Source: Dehalococcoidia bacterium
GTDB taxonomy: Bacteria; Chloroflexota; Dehalococcoidia; GIF9; AB-539-J10
Assembly (NCBI GenBank): GCA_030603485.1
Contig: JAUVXS010000019.1
Span: 1 to 16,411 of the forward strand
Reading direction: 5' to 3'
DNA length: 16,411 nucleotides
Positions 6,191-13,586 of the stretch are shown here, piece by piece (the stretch's first letter is position 1; each line of letters starts with the position of its first letter). A program made the translations under genes and the position numbers. Below the pieces are notes generated by a model. That model was not told the origin of the DNA, ran no database searches, and saw only the letters and a list, made by a program, of their open reading frames with translations.

Positions 6191-7873
6191 ATGAGAAGTA
6201 AAGAAACGAAGACAAAAACTGCAACTCATAGCGGGGGTGCTCTCGATCAGGACATGATGTTAATGATGCGGCGACTTGACGCTCAGTATCGAAAACTTGG
6301 TGAAACCATACCGGCAGCAGAAATAACAGGCTATGAGGTACTCGCCCCGGATCAAGAGAACCCGCTAAGCATCATTAAACTCTTCGGCACCAACTTTCGG
6401 CCTGAAACGACGGCGTATGTCAACAATATGCCTTTAACCACGGAATATGTGAGTCCCACGGAGGTTCGGGCAATACTACCCGATGTCATTAATACACGCT
6501 CCAATGATTTTCTGCAAATAACAGCTGTGAATCAGACACCGGCTTTTCTTCTAGTGCAATTATCTGGACAGACGAAAAAATCCGCTTTTATTGCAGTGAT
6601 AACTGCGCCGGACATACCTAAAACAGGAAAGCCGTTTGATATTACCTGTAAATTTCGCACGCCTAGTAAAGTCAAAGTCTCATTAATTCGATTGATTCTT
6701 ACCTACCCAAATGGCGAAACCTGTAAGGGTGATTTTCGCGTGACAAGCAAAGAGAATCGCGATGGTTCAAAGACAATACCGGGATTCACCTCAGGAATCT
6801 GGGGGATCGCAAAGCTGGATGCAACACTATTCGCTAATGATGGCTCAATCGATACGTACTGCGCACGATTTGATGTGGTACCCAGCAATCCAATACAGGT
6901 CAGCGTGTATCCTCAGTACTATGGTACCTCGTGGAAGGGTGCGGCACAGTATTATTCTTCAACTCAACGCTACTATTGTCGTGCGCGGGTTGTGATATCC
7001 AATGGCAACAATTTTTCCATCACTGTAGCTAATACGGTCACAGCCATCGTCACGGATGGAGGATCTCAAATCGAGTCATTTTCGTTCAATCTGGACTCAC
7101 CCTACACGGTCGGCGCGAATTCCAGTCTAACTTTGTATGTCTACACTTACCACCCGAAGGGAAACGATGTGGCCGACGTCTTTGATGAATATGGGGATGT
7201 CACGATCAAGTTACGTTTTTCGACATCCGCAGGCACAATTGAGGACTCCGCAGTGTGGGTAATGATGGCACAGATCAAAGTAGCGTGTAATTTTGTCGGC
7301 AATTTCTCTTGGAGCGAAATGGTCGCTGCCAAGAATCTCACGCTCGGTCGTGCCTCATCGATCTACGAACAAAAGGACGTGCAGATAACCTCAGCTCCTA
7401 TATTAGAGATTCCTTCATCAGATTCAGATTGGAGCAAATATCGAGACATTAAAATCGACTCCTGTAAAAACGGTTACAGCTCGGACGAAGCTGACGATAT
7501 GCGGAGTGGCTGGAGCTCTCCAGGCACATACAAGAAGCATGTGGATCTTTGGTTTGTCGAGTCATTCTCCGGTGCATCTTGTGCAGCGACTACCGGCGGC
7601 TTTTCGCCAAACCCAGGGCCTACTTCAAAAAGTGGAAGTAAATCCGGAGTGGTTATCGACGTTAAGGATCTGGATATTCTTAATAGCACATGGGGGAGTA
7701 ATGTTCTTGGTCTTCTCATCGCACACGAGCTGGGCCACTACCTGGATCTGGATCATGTAAATGACGCCGATAACTTCATGGCGAAATCAACGGATGGAAC
7801 AAACACAGGCATTAATTGGAACCAGCACAACGAGATGACGGAACATGGCTGGGTTAAGAAAATCAACCCCTAA
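6191..7873 (+). CDS. Metzincin-type zinc metalloprotease with IPT/TIG-like N-terminal domain
   Basis: A 560-aa protein. Residues 44-105 (GYEVLAPD, IIKLFGTNFRPETTAYVNN, EVRAILPD) look like an IPT/TIG immunoglobulin-like fold. Residues about 130-370 are beta-rich, probably two more sandwich domains. The C-terminal catalytic domain has HELGHYLDLDH at 512-522, a HExxHxxxxxH zinc site, and a likely Met-turn at M530 (DNFMAK). The usual Gly of HExxHxxGxxH is Asp519. Zinc-dependent peptide hydrolysis is therefore likely; the substrate is unknown. There is no signal peptide (start MRSKETKTKT), unusual for a metzincin, so it may act inside the cell or leave by another route. The ATG follows AAAGGAGGG at ideal spacing. 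It is the first large gene of the operon, with the HEAT gene 15 bases after its stop. Confidence 0.8.
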   Translation: MRSKETKTKTATHSGGALDQDMMLMMRRLDAQYRKLGETIPAAEITGYEVLAPDQENPLSIIKLFGTNFRPETTAYVNNMPLTTEYVSPTEVRAILPDVINTRSNDFLQITAVNQTPAFLLVQLSGQTKKSAFIAVITAPDIPKTGKPFDITCKFRTPSKVKVSLIRLILTYPNGETCKGDFRVTSKENRDGSKTIPGFTSGIWGIAKLDATLFANDGSIDTYCARFDVVPSNPIQVSVYPQYYGTSWKGAAQYYSSTQRYYCRARVVISNGNNFSITVANTVTAIVTDGGSQIESFSFNLDSPYTVGANSSLTLYVYTYHPKGNDVADVFDEYGDVTIKLRFSTSAGTIEDSAVWVMMAQIKVACNFVGNFSWSEMVAAKNLTLGRASSIYEQKDVQITSAPILEIPSSDSDWSKYRDIKIDSCKNGYSSDEADDMRSGWSSPGTYKKHVDLWFVESFSGASCAATTGGFSPNPGPTSKSGSKSGVVIDVKDLDILNSTWGSNVLGLLIAHELGHYLDLDHVNDADNFMAKSTDGTNTGINWNQHNEMTEHGWVKKINP

Positions 7874-7888
7874 AAGGAAGGAGCAGGC

Positions 7889-8617
7889 ATGCCAAAGAAA
7901 AGAATTATTAAGCGTTATAAACCCGTAATTCCCGCCCAGGTGGGTAAGCGGAATGAGATTGTTCGTCCCCCGGTTGAGAACGTGTTTCCTGCGTGCGATA
8001 GAATCGATGTTCGCAAACTTGGGATGGCGGGCGTGCGGATGAAGCTTGAACGGGTCTTGAATGCATTCCACAGTTTCGATGAGGAACTGTGGAAGTCAGA
8101 AGGCATCCACAGTTCTGACCTGGTGAAGTACCGGACCCAAATCGTTAAGCTGCTCAGGAAAGTGGTCGCAGAACCCAAGCGGGGTAGCTTTTCGAATAGA
8201 ACCGCTGCAATCACCCTACTGGGTGAACTGGAGCGTGAGAGGGCATTACCAGACTTAGCAGCGGTGTTGGACTCGCCCTTCGAACAGGAGACGACCCGCG
8301 GCTGGGCCATCTTAACAATGGGTCAAACCTGTAATGCAAAGGCACTTCCTCACCTTATACCCTATCTCAAGGATCAGTCGCCAATCATTCGAAAGAAGGC
8401 CGTCCTGGCGTTGGAATTGACAGGTTGCAGAGAAGCCATTACGGAATTGGTCAACGTTGTCAAAAGCGATACTAACATCGCGGTGGCAACGACCGCTGTT
8501 GGCGCTATACGCAGGCTTGCTAATAAACACAAAGTTCCACCACCAGATGTTGGTTTACCCAAGACTATGCCCAGTGGTGGCACAACGAAGGTGGTACAGA
8601 GGCGTGGTTTATACTAG
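7889..8617 (+). CDS. HEAT-repeat (PBS-lyase-like) protein
   Basis: A 242-aa protein. Residues 1-30 are basic and probably disordered. About 104-212 contain three to four HEAT/Armadillo-like helical pairs: RTAAITLLGELERERALPDL, then TRGWAILTMGQTCNAKALPH, then IRKKAVLALELTGCREAI, then ATTAVGAIRRLA. Such repeats are scaffolds for protein contact, not enzymes. The last 25 residues are Pro/Gly-rich and basic. The start ATG follows AAGGAAGGAG. It lies 15 bases after the metalloprotease, so it is almost certainly co-expressed. It may dock the proteases together or sense a partner. It has no signal peptide, so it should be cytoplasmic. Repeat assignment is good; the role is inferred. Confidence 0.8.
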   Translation: MPKKRIIKRYKPVIPAQVGKRNEIVRPPVENVFPACDRIDVRKLGMAGVRMKLERVLNAFHSFDEELWKSEGIHSSDLVKYRTQIVKLLRKVVAEPKRGSFSNRTAAITLLGELERERALPDLAAVLDSPFEQETTRGWAILTMGQTCNAKALPHLIPYLKDQSPIIRKKAVLALELTGCREAITELVNVVKSDTNIAVATTAVGAIRRLANKHKVPPPDVGLPKTMPSGGTTKVVQRRGLY

Positions 8618-8671
8618 CAATCTTCGTGCTCTATTTAAGACACGAACGTCGATTGTGTGTGAATACAGAAT

Positions 8672-8783
8672 ATGAACGGCAAAGGGATGTTTTTGGCGTG
8701 TGAATTCCAGCCGTTAGGCTCCCAACATGAGTTGTTGGATTAGAAATCTTCCAGATAGTCAGAAAAGAGGGCTAATCCCCTCT
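8672..8783 (+). promoter_or_regulatory. Hairpins and a 23-codon frame in the 230-base gap before the beta-rich gene
   Basis: The gap holds two perfect 6-bp hairpins: CCAACA (8722-8727) with TGTTGG (8733-8738), and AGAGGG (8766-8771) with CCCTCT (8778-8783). A 23-codon frame (ATG at 8672, TAG at 8741-8743) overlaps the first hairpin. No T-run follows either hairpin. Attenuation or RNA processing between the two halves of the operon is possible, but support is slight. Confidence 0.3.
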
Positions 8784-8847
8784 AAATCTCGCGAATGGCG
8801 TGTGCGCATCCGTACGTGCCATACGATAAATCAAAGGAGGTACGCTT

Positions 8848-9336
8848 ATGTCCCCACCATATGTATCTACGTATGATTTGACCGGCAAATGGCGATTTAC
8901 TGTTATCCAAAAACAGGCGGCTTATAGTCAGCGATTCAAGGTTTCGGGAAGTGCCGGAACGGACGGCACTTACTCAGGAAACGTGGGATCCAGCGTTGTT
9001 ATAAACGCCAACGAGGATCATCCTTGGACCGTCAAGATCGAACACAATGACGGTTCAACAGGGTGGCAACCGAGCGAAGTGAGAGAACGGTCAAACACCC
9101 AGACCGGCTCGCAGATTGAGATCGTCATCGAGTCTGAAGACATACCTGTAGGAGGCGACAGGGACTTCACCGACTGTGTAATGAAGGCAGAGAAAATCGG
9201 CATGATAGACATACCGTCACGCGGCAACGCCATCTGGCCTACTACGATGCAGATGATGCCTGAGGGGATATTCGAGAAGGCCCTGGGGCGATATTTCCTG
9301 GCCATTAGAGTTAAAAACATTTGGACGCGCCCCTAG
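8848..9336 (+). CDS. Beta-rich 162-aa protein, in frame with the next gene across a TAG
   Basis: The protein looks like a small beta-sandwich or barrel. DLTGKWRFTVIQKQ opens it, alternating Ser/Gly/Thr strands follow (KVSGSAGTDGTYSG; SQIEIVIESEDI), and a final strand is RYFLAIRVKNI. I recognise no family. The start is firm: AAGGAGGT lies eight bases before the ATG. It ends at TAG 9334-9336, but the same frame stays open for another 498 codons into the membrane/protease gene. The 15 codons right after the stop read as ordinary protein (PSGASVGLTQSCRQA). So this may be the N-terminal domain of one 660-aa protein, made by read-through or broken by a nonsense change, or a genuinely separate subunit. 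There is no signal peptide. Confidence 0.65.
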   Translation: MSPPYVSTYDLTGKWRFTVIQKQAAYSQRFKVSGSAGTDGTYSGNVGSSVVINANEDHPWTVKIEHNDGSTGWQPSEVRERSNTQTGSQIEIVIESEDIPVGGDRDFTDCVMKAEKIGMIDIPSRGNAIWPTTMQMMPEGIFEKALGRYFLAIRVKNIWTRP

Positions 9337-9357
9337 CCTTCCGGTGCCTCGGTAGGG
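9331..9357 (+). other. Hairpin enclosing the TAG between the two in-frame genes
   Basis: CCCTA at 9331-9335 pairs with TAGGG at 9353-9357, extendable to GCC(C)CTA with TAGGGC, and CCG (9341-9343) pairs with CGG (9350-9352) inside. The stop codon TAG 9334-9336 lies in the 5' arm. The fold is short and could be chance. Confidence 0.35.
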
Positions 9358-9381
9358 CTTACTCAGAGTTGTCGTCAGGCC

Positions 9382-10830
9382 TTGGCCAATCGTGGCATTG
9401 TGGTCTCTGATACTTGGGATGCCGAGGACCAAGCAGCCGTTGGGCAGGAAATCGTCATGTCTTCAGGTCGTGCCCGCGTGAGCGTGGGTGCTCTAGCTCC
9501 CTGGGACACCCAGCTTGTCTACTTCAAACTCGACGTGTCTGGAGTGGTTTCCAGCATCCACACCCAGAGCATCGAGCTGGACGTTCTCGAACCGGGCGCT
9601 CCAGATCCCGGTCACATCAACCGCAAGACCTCAAGCAAGATCTGGATCTCGCAGACTACCTACGATCCTGACAAGAACGTCTTCGTATCAGAGTGCGATA
9701 TTGGTCGCATGACGGCCGCGATTCGAGAAATCACTGTGGACTATCGTTCGCTGAAGAGAGCGGTAGGCAAGGCGCGAGAGTTGTTCGGTACCGGTCAGGA
9801 GCCGTGGTCACATCCCCCCACATCCGGAGAGCCGGGGCAATATTGCAGCAAAAGAGAATTGGAGTTGCTACGGCGAGAGCTACTAGACTTCCTACGAGGT
9901 AAAGAAGTCGACATCTGCCAGGTGTGGCGTCGTCTTCAGTGCTGTTGTGCCATGGGTGGGTTCGGTGGTCGACCAGGTGACGGTGGGCCTGGAGAGGATC
10001 CGTGGTCGAAGACTCCTCCCAGCGGTATGGAGATTGTCTCTGTACCCAATGCGATCGACTATACCATCGACTACAATCGGCCCTTCGCTGGAAAGTATGG
10101 TCCTATTCCGTACGAAGACCCCTGGTGGAAAATATTGCTGATTATCATTGCCATTATCCTGACTATAGCCGCATTAGCTTCCGCCGCGGCAGACTTGGCT
10201 AACCGAAGCAATGACACGGTTATCGGTCAGGTTACCATGGCCGTGTTGGACGCTCCCGAGACTGAACCCGACCCGACTACTATAAGCACCAAAGACCCCG
10301 GATCGGTGGATGCTGCGGTAGTGCGTCTTAACGGCAATCGAAGTCTAACAGCTTCGGTCTTTTCGTATCTCGATGCTCATAACACCGAGGCAAATACCGA
10401 TCCGGTAAACAACCTTGATGGACACATTCATACCAGTGGTGCCATTGTCACAAACTCCGAGATTGACCAAATCTTCCAGGATATTGCTAACAATCCGGGC
10501 GATTCCACTCTCCTAGCCCAGCTGAATGTTTTTAAATCGGGTGCTCGCACCGGGACTACCAAAGCCTATCTGCTTAGGGGCGTTGACACCATTTCTCCTC
10601 GAAATAAGGACGACGGCGGGACACACTATTTCATCAATCAGTTGAATATCGTCGATCGCGGCGGTGCGGAGGTTTCCAACAGCGGCGACTCCGGATCTTT
10701 ATGGCTCATTGAGGATGCTGGCGGTAATCACCGCATCATCGGCTTGAATCATGCTGGGTGCACTAACCTGGATGCCACCGCCAGTCGAATCCAGGACGTT
10801 ACCAAAGCCTTGAAAATTCACTTTGCATAA
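9382..10830 (+). CDS. Membrane-segment protein ending in the Asp/Ser half of a Nal1/trypsin-like protease
   Basis: A 482-aa protein if begun at TTG 9382. Residues 1-150 are a beta-rich domain and a helix (DYRSLKRAVGKARELFG). About 155-235 holds CCC near 187-189 and a Gly/Pro-rich linker. WWKILLIIIAIILTIAALAS at 248-267 is a transmembrane-like helix. The C-terminal part has GSVDAAVVRL, giving a candidate catalytic Asp310, and NSGDSGSLWL with Ser437 in the standard trypsin-fold GDSGS, then RIIGLNHAG. No His motif such as SNAHV or TAAHC precedes them here; it is in the next gene. The TTG has no ribosome site, unlike every other gene of the operon, so translation may come from the upstream frame or start at an internal ATG (9457). 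It lies 12 bases before the next ATG. Confidence 0.7.
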   Translation: MANRGIVVSDTWDAEDQAAVGQEIVMSSGRARVSVGALAPWDTQLVYFKLDVSGVVSSIHTQSIELDVLEPGAPDPGHINRKTSSKIWISQTTYDPDKNVFVSECDIGRMTAAIREITVDYRSLKRAVGKARELFGTGQEPWSHPPTSGEPGQYCSKRELELLRRELLDFLRGKEVDICQVWRRLQCCCAMGGFGGRPGDGGPGEDPWSKTPPSGMEIVSVPNAIDYTIDYNRPFAGKYGPIPYEDPWWKILLIIIAIILTIAALASAAADLANRSNDTVIGQVTMAVLDAPETEPDPTTISTKDPGSVDAAVVRLNGNRSLTASVFSYLDAHNTEANTDPVNNLDGHIHTSGAIVTNSEIDQIFQDIANNPGDSTLLAQLNVFKSGARTGTTKAYLLRGVDTISPRNKDDGGTHYFINQLNIVDRGGAEVSNSGDSGSLWLIEDAGGNHRIIGLNHAGCTNLDATASRIQDVTKALKIHFA

Positions 10831-10842
10831 AGGAGACTAGTG

Positions 10843-12573
10843 ATGAGTAAGAAAATCACGAAAAAGATCCCCGAACGACCAACACTCGTTGAGGCCTGTA
10901 AGCTAGAAAACGTGAGGTTAGCGCATGATCCTAATGTTCTTTGCGTGGGTTTTGGACTGCGCACACGAAAAGGTAAGATCGTCGAAGAGGTCTGCCTAAC
11001 CTATCACGTTTACTCCAAGCTGACCAGTGAATCTGAAATTAAAGCCGCGGGTAGTCAATATATTCCAAGAGAGGTCCATGGTTACCCCACTGATGTGCTG
11101 GTAGTCAAAGAGCGCTGGCCTTCTGAATGTCCGGACGACCCTGGAGCACCGACCGGTGGGCGCGGTACCCGTCGTGAAAACCCCCTTGTCGGGGGTACCT
11201 CATCGACAGTATTGAGTGATTGGCATTCATTCCCCACAGGGTACGGGACGCTCGGCGGCTTATGCTTCGACAACGCTACCGGTGATGTGATGGCCTTGTC
11301 AAACGCCCATGTCTGGGGCAAGGAAATAGGTAAGGATGTTATCCAGCCGTGGATGCCAGTTGACGAATACCTGGAAGCCGCTGTCAAACTATTTCTCTGT
11401 GGTGCGACCGCTTATCTTTTTGACTTGGCTGTCCCCAGCCCGGCGACCATTGGGCTGGGCGCGGCGGCTACCGGTGCCTGGATTGCCGCTTGCGCTTCAG
11501 ACAAGGAAGACCCGACCCGCTGGGGCCAGCGAAAAACTGGAACACCAACAGGCGGAGCAAAGACAGATCGTGAATCAATAAGACTGCGGGCAGAGGTGCC
11601 CCCAGTACCTATGGCAGGACGGGCGTATACGACGAAGACAACGTGGGATTACACTAGGATTACCGATCAGGGTGACAAATCGGCCACGATCACCGAAGAT
11701 CGCATTAACAAACATGTGCTCCTGGCTAAACGAGTCTGGACGGATGAAACAAAATACGGACGTGGATCCAGAGTACAAATCTGCGCTGAGTTGCTTACTG
11801 ATAAAAACCGAAAACCAGAGGACTATATGGTGGTAGCTCACTGCTTCCCGAAATCAAATCCGGAAAATGTTTATAAGCGTATCATGAAATCTGGACGGTG
11901 CAAGGTTTGTCATAAACAGACTTGGAGTTTCTACGGGTTCCCGCCCCCAGCCAGACCTGGTAGACAGGCACCCCGGCAGATCCAAGTAGATGTGTTTCGA
12001 ATAGGGACTACGGAAGCTACTTTATTCTACGGGCCGCTACCGAGTGGAGACCCCAACCCAGTTACAGCTCTGCATATTCCGGTTAGTGGTCTGTATTGCG
12101 CAGTTCCGCCTTGTACGAGTGTCATCGTGAAAGGCGTCCAGTATACTGATGTACCAATTAGGGTTGAGGCTTTTAATGCAGCGGGGCAGAAGACCGGGGA
12201 AGCTACCGGAACTGATGAACAGGGTGTGGTGCAGGAACTGAAGATCAACACCTTCGAGATAACAACAGTAAAGGTCTCCGGAGGCGGCAACGAAGGATTT
12301 CTGTTGGGTATATTGGCTGAGCAGGCATACGAAAGCGATTACGACCGGAAATTCCAACACCTGTACTACCAGGCAAGACTCGATCTGGGTCTGGAGGTGG
12401 ATCTGGGTGAGTGGGGAATAGTGCTCTACGTACAGACCGTGGACAATTCGGGGAAAGACTCCAATCCGGTCGAAGCGGCTGAAAACATCGCGGGTATAGT
12501 CACATCGGCCAATATATCAGTAATAGACTGTGGGGCAATCATGCTCCTGGATCACGTCTTCGATGTGATTTAG
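10843..12573 (+). CDS. Protein with the N-terminal (His) half of a Nal1/trypsin-like protease and a beta-rich C-terminus
   Basis: A protein of about 576 aa. Residues 30-90 (PNVLCVGFGLRTRKGKIVEE, then IPREVHGYPTDVLVVKE) match the N-terminal domain of Nal1-like trypsin-fold proteins. YGTLGGLCFDNATGDVMALSNAHVWG follows, with candidate catalytic His156. I find no GDSGS and no clear Asp partner after it. Instead come a hydrophobic region (about 179-219), a DPTRWGQRKTG turn, an all-beta region with CKVC near residue 359, and Fn3-like strands toward the C-terminus (VDVFRIGTTEATLFYG; VPIRVEAFNAAGQKTG). ATG 10843 is preferred to the GTG one codon earlier because AGGAG lies seven bases before it. It is probably the partner of the preceding gene's Asp/Ser half. 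It is the last gene before a terminator. Confidence 0.7.
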   Translation: MSKKITKKIPERPTLVEACKLENVRLAHDPNVLCVGFGLRTRKGKIVEEVCLTYHVYSKLTSESEIKAAGSQYIPREVHGYPTDVLVVKERWPSECPDDPGAPTGGRGTRRENPLVGGTSSTVLSDWHSFPTGYGTLGGLCFDNATGDVMALSNAHVWGKEIGKDVIQPWMPVDEYLEAAVKLFLCGATAYLFDLAVPSPATIGLGAAATGAWIAACASDKEDPTRWGQRKTGTPTGGAKTDRESIRLRAEVPPVPMAGRAYTTKTTWDYTRITDQGDKSATITEDRINKHVLLAKRVWTDETKYGRGSRVQICAELLTDKNRKPEDYMVVAHCFPKSNPENVYKRIMKSGRCKVCHKQTWSFYGFPPPARPGRQAPRQIQVDVFRIGTTEATLFYGPLPSGDPNPVTALHIPVSGLYCAVPPCTSVIVKGVQYTDVPIRVEAFNAAGQKTGEATGTDEQGVVQELKINTFEITTVKVSGGGNEGFLLGILAEQAYESDYDRKFQHLYYQARLDLGLEVDLGEWGIVLYVQTVDNSGKDSNPVEAAENIAGIVTSANISVIDCGAIMLLDHVFDVI

Positions 12574-12627
12574 ATAACGACGAAGGACGCTCAAGCCCTG
12601 ATGCAGCATCCGTGAACGAGCGCTAAT

Positions 12628-12663
12628 GCCCTTTACCTTTAATGGCAGGGGGCTTTTTCTTTT
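12628..12663 (+). terminator. Intrinsic terminator of the protease operon
   Basis: GCCCTTT at 12628-12634 pairs with AGGGGGC at 12647-12653 (two G-T pairs), with a 12-base loop. It is followed directly by TTTTTCTTTT at 12654-12663. It lies 55 bases after the last gene. Confidence 0.65.
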
Positions 12664-12706
12664 CACTAGAAACTCAGGCTGGAACGGGAGGATAAACCTG
12701 CTAGGT

Positions 12707-12772
12707 GAACAAATGTCATAAAAGAGTCTTTTTGGGTAACAAAAGGACATTTTGTTCATTAAAAGAATGAAC
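12707..12772. repeat. Overlapping inverted repeats
   Basis: GAACAAATGTC (12707-12717) is inverted as GACATTTTGTTC (12746-12757) with one extra T. GTTCATT (12754-12760) is inverted again as AATGAAC (12766-12772), sharing GTTC with the first repeat. This gives three alternately oriented GAAC ends. It could be a recombination or element-end site, or a bidirectional structure between convergent genes. Confidence 0.5.
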
Positions 12773-12820
12773 CTATATTTTCGTGATATTAGGTGGGCAG
12801 CTTCATTTTGCTTGGGATGA

Positions 12821-12949
12821 ATGAAGTTGGCTGAAATGGCAAATACAGCCTTACCCGAGGGCGAGGAGACTGCCCATGCAGAGCCACAGGAGACAGTGGG
12901 CAGTATCAAGGGCAAGGCCGAGAGGACTAGCCTGATAGCAAGCTGGTAA
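12821..12949 (+). CDS. Doubtful 42-aa small ORF
   Basis: A frame starts ATG AAG TTG and ends TAA, reading MKLAEMANTALPEGEETA and later GSIKGKAERTSLIASW. It is hydrophilic and protein-like but lacks a ribosome site and overlaps a hairpin. It ends one base before the convergent 211-aa gene's stop. It may be a gene remnant. Confidence 0.2.
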   Translation: MKLAEMANTALPEGEETAHAEPQETVGSIKGKAERTSLIASW

Positions 12950-12950
12950 T

Positions 12951-13586
12951 TTATTCTACTGGCACAATCTTGATTCTGGACTTTGGCTTGTTCAATCCGG
13001 CAATCTCCGCCAGTTTCTCTCTGGATACAGGCAAGCGTAGCTTTCCCTGACGAACATCAGCGATCAACTTGTCAATCAAGGACGAGAATACTTCTTCGCT
13101 GAAAAGTAGATAGCCATCCTCTTGCAGTCTGTTCACAATCTCGGGCTCCAGTCGATTTGAGTCACGGGCTAACTGAGATATAGAGACGGCCTTTGCATCG
13201 TCAGGCAGCCCCTTGGGGCCGACGCACACCATGACCGTCCCGAAAGGGCGATGTCTGTCACTAGGGCCACGGAGAAGATAATCCATAATGGCTGACGGCC
13301 GATTACTCTTTGAAACCATCGCTGTCACAACCAATCCGACTGGGAATAGTGCAAGGTTCGCTTGGCTGTGACCATGGCTGGCCGAAGTCTCAATATGTTT
13401 CAACCGCTGTAACTGCTCCACAATAGCACAGCGTACCATCATCAGGATTGATACTTCATCTTCCCGCTTCAGCCGGATTTCCTCTTCGACAAATAGAGCA
13501 TTCAAGGCAAGCCTCGCTTCGATTAGCTTCTTGCCTTGAGACTGCAGATTCTTCAAACGGTCATGAAATGATTTCAGACCTTCCAT
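12951..13586 (-). CDS. Unrecognised 211-aa protein, partner of the HTH/coiled-coil gene
   Basis: I do not recognise this protein. The first 70 residues are helical (FHDRLKNLQSQGKKLIEARL; RCAIVEQLQRLKHIE). The middle has a beta segment (ANLALFPVGLVVTAMV; FGTVMVCVGPKGLP), and the end (SISQLARDSNRLEPEIVNRL, then KLAEIAGL) could be a small helical DNA-binding or adaptor domain. There is no signal peptide or membrane helix. Its ATG lies inside the end of the upstream HTH/coiled-coil gene (13-base overlap), so the two are translationally coupled and probably act together. The upstream ribosome site is weak, as expected for coupling. Confidence 0.65.
   Translation of the reverse strand: MEGLKSFHDRLKNLQSQGKKLIEARLALNALFVEEEIRLKREDEVSILMMVRCAIVEQLQRLKHIETSASHGHSQANLALFPVGLVVTAMVSKSNRPSAIMDYLLRGPSDRHRPFGTVMVCVGPKGLPDDAKAVSISQLARDSNRLEPEIVNRLQEDGYLLFSEEVFSSLIDKLIADVRQGKLRLPVSREKLAEIAGLNKPKSRIKIVPVE

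Larger units (their letters stand above)
12574..12950. other. 377-bp gap between convergent operons
   Basis: The gap holds the plus-strand terminator, two overlapping inverted repeats (12707-12772), a possible 42-codon frame and a hairpin at 12869-12904 (ACTGCCCA with TGGGCAGT, 20-base loop). A minus-strand frame at 12517-12915 runs into the end of the protease gene and has no protein-like character. Confidence 0.6.

Noticed and set aside
9334..9336. General reassignment of TAG to an amino acid
   Set aside because: TAG also ends the 169-aa gene, the HEAT gene and the last protease gene, so only local read-through is possible.
12517..12915. A 132-codon minus-strand frame
   Set aside because: It overlaps the 3' end of the protease gene and its terminator, has no ribosome site and has an unlikely composition.
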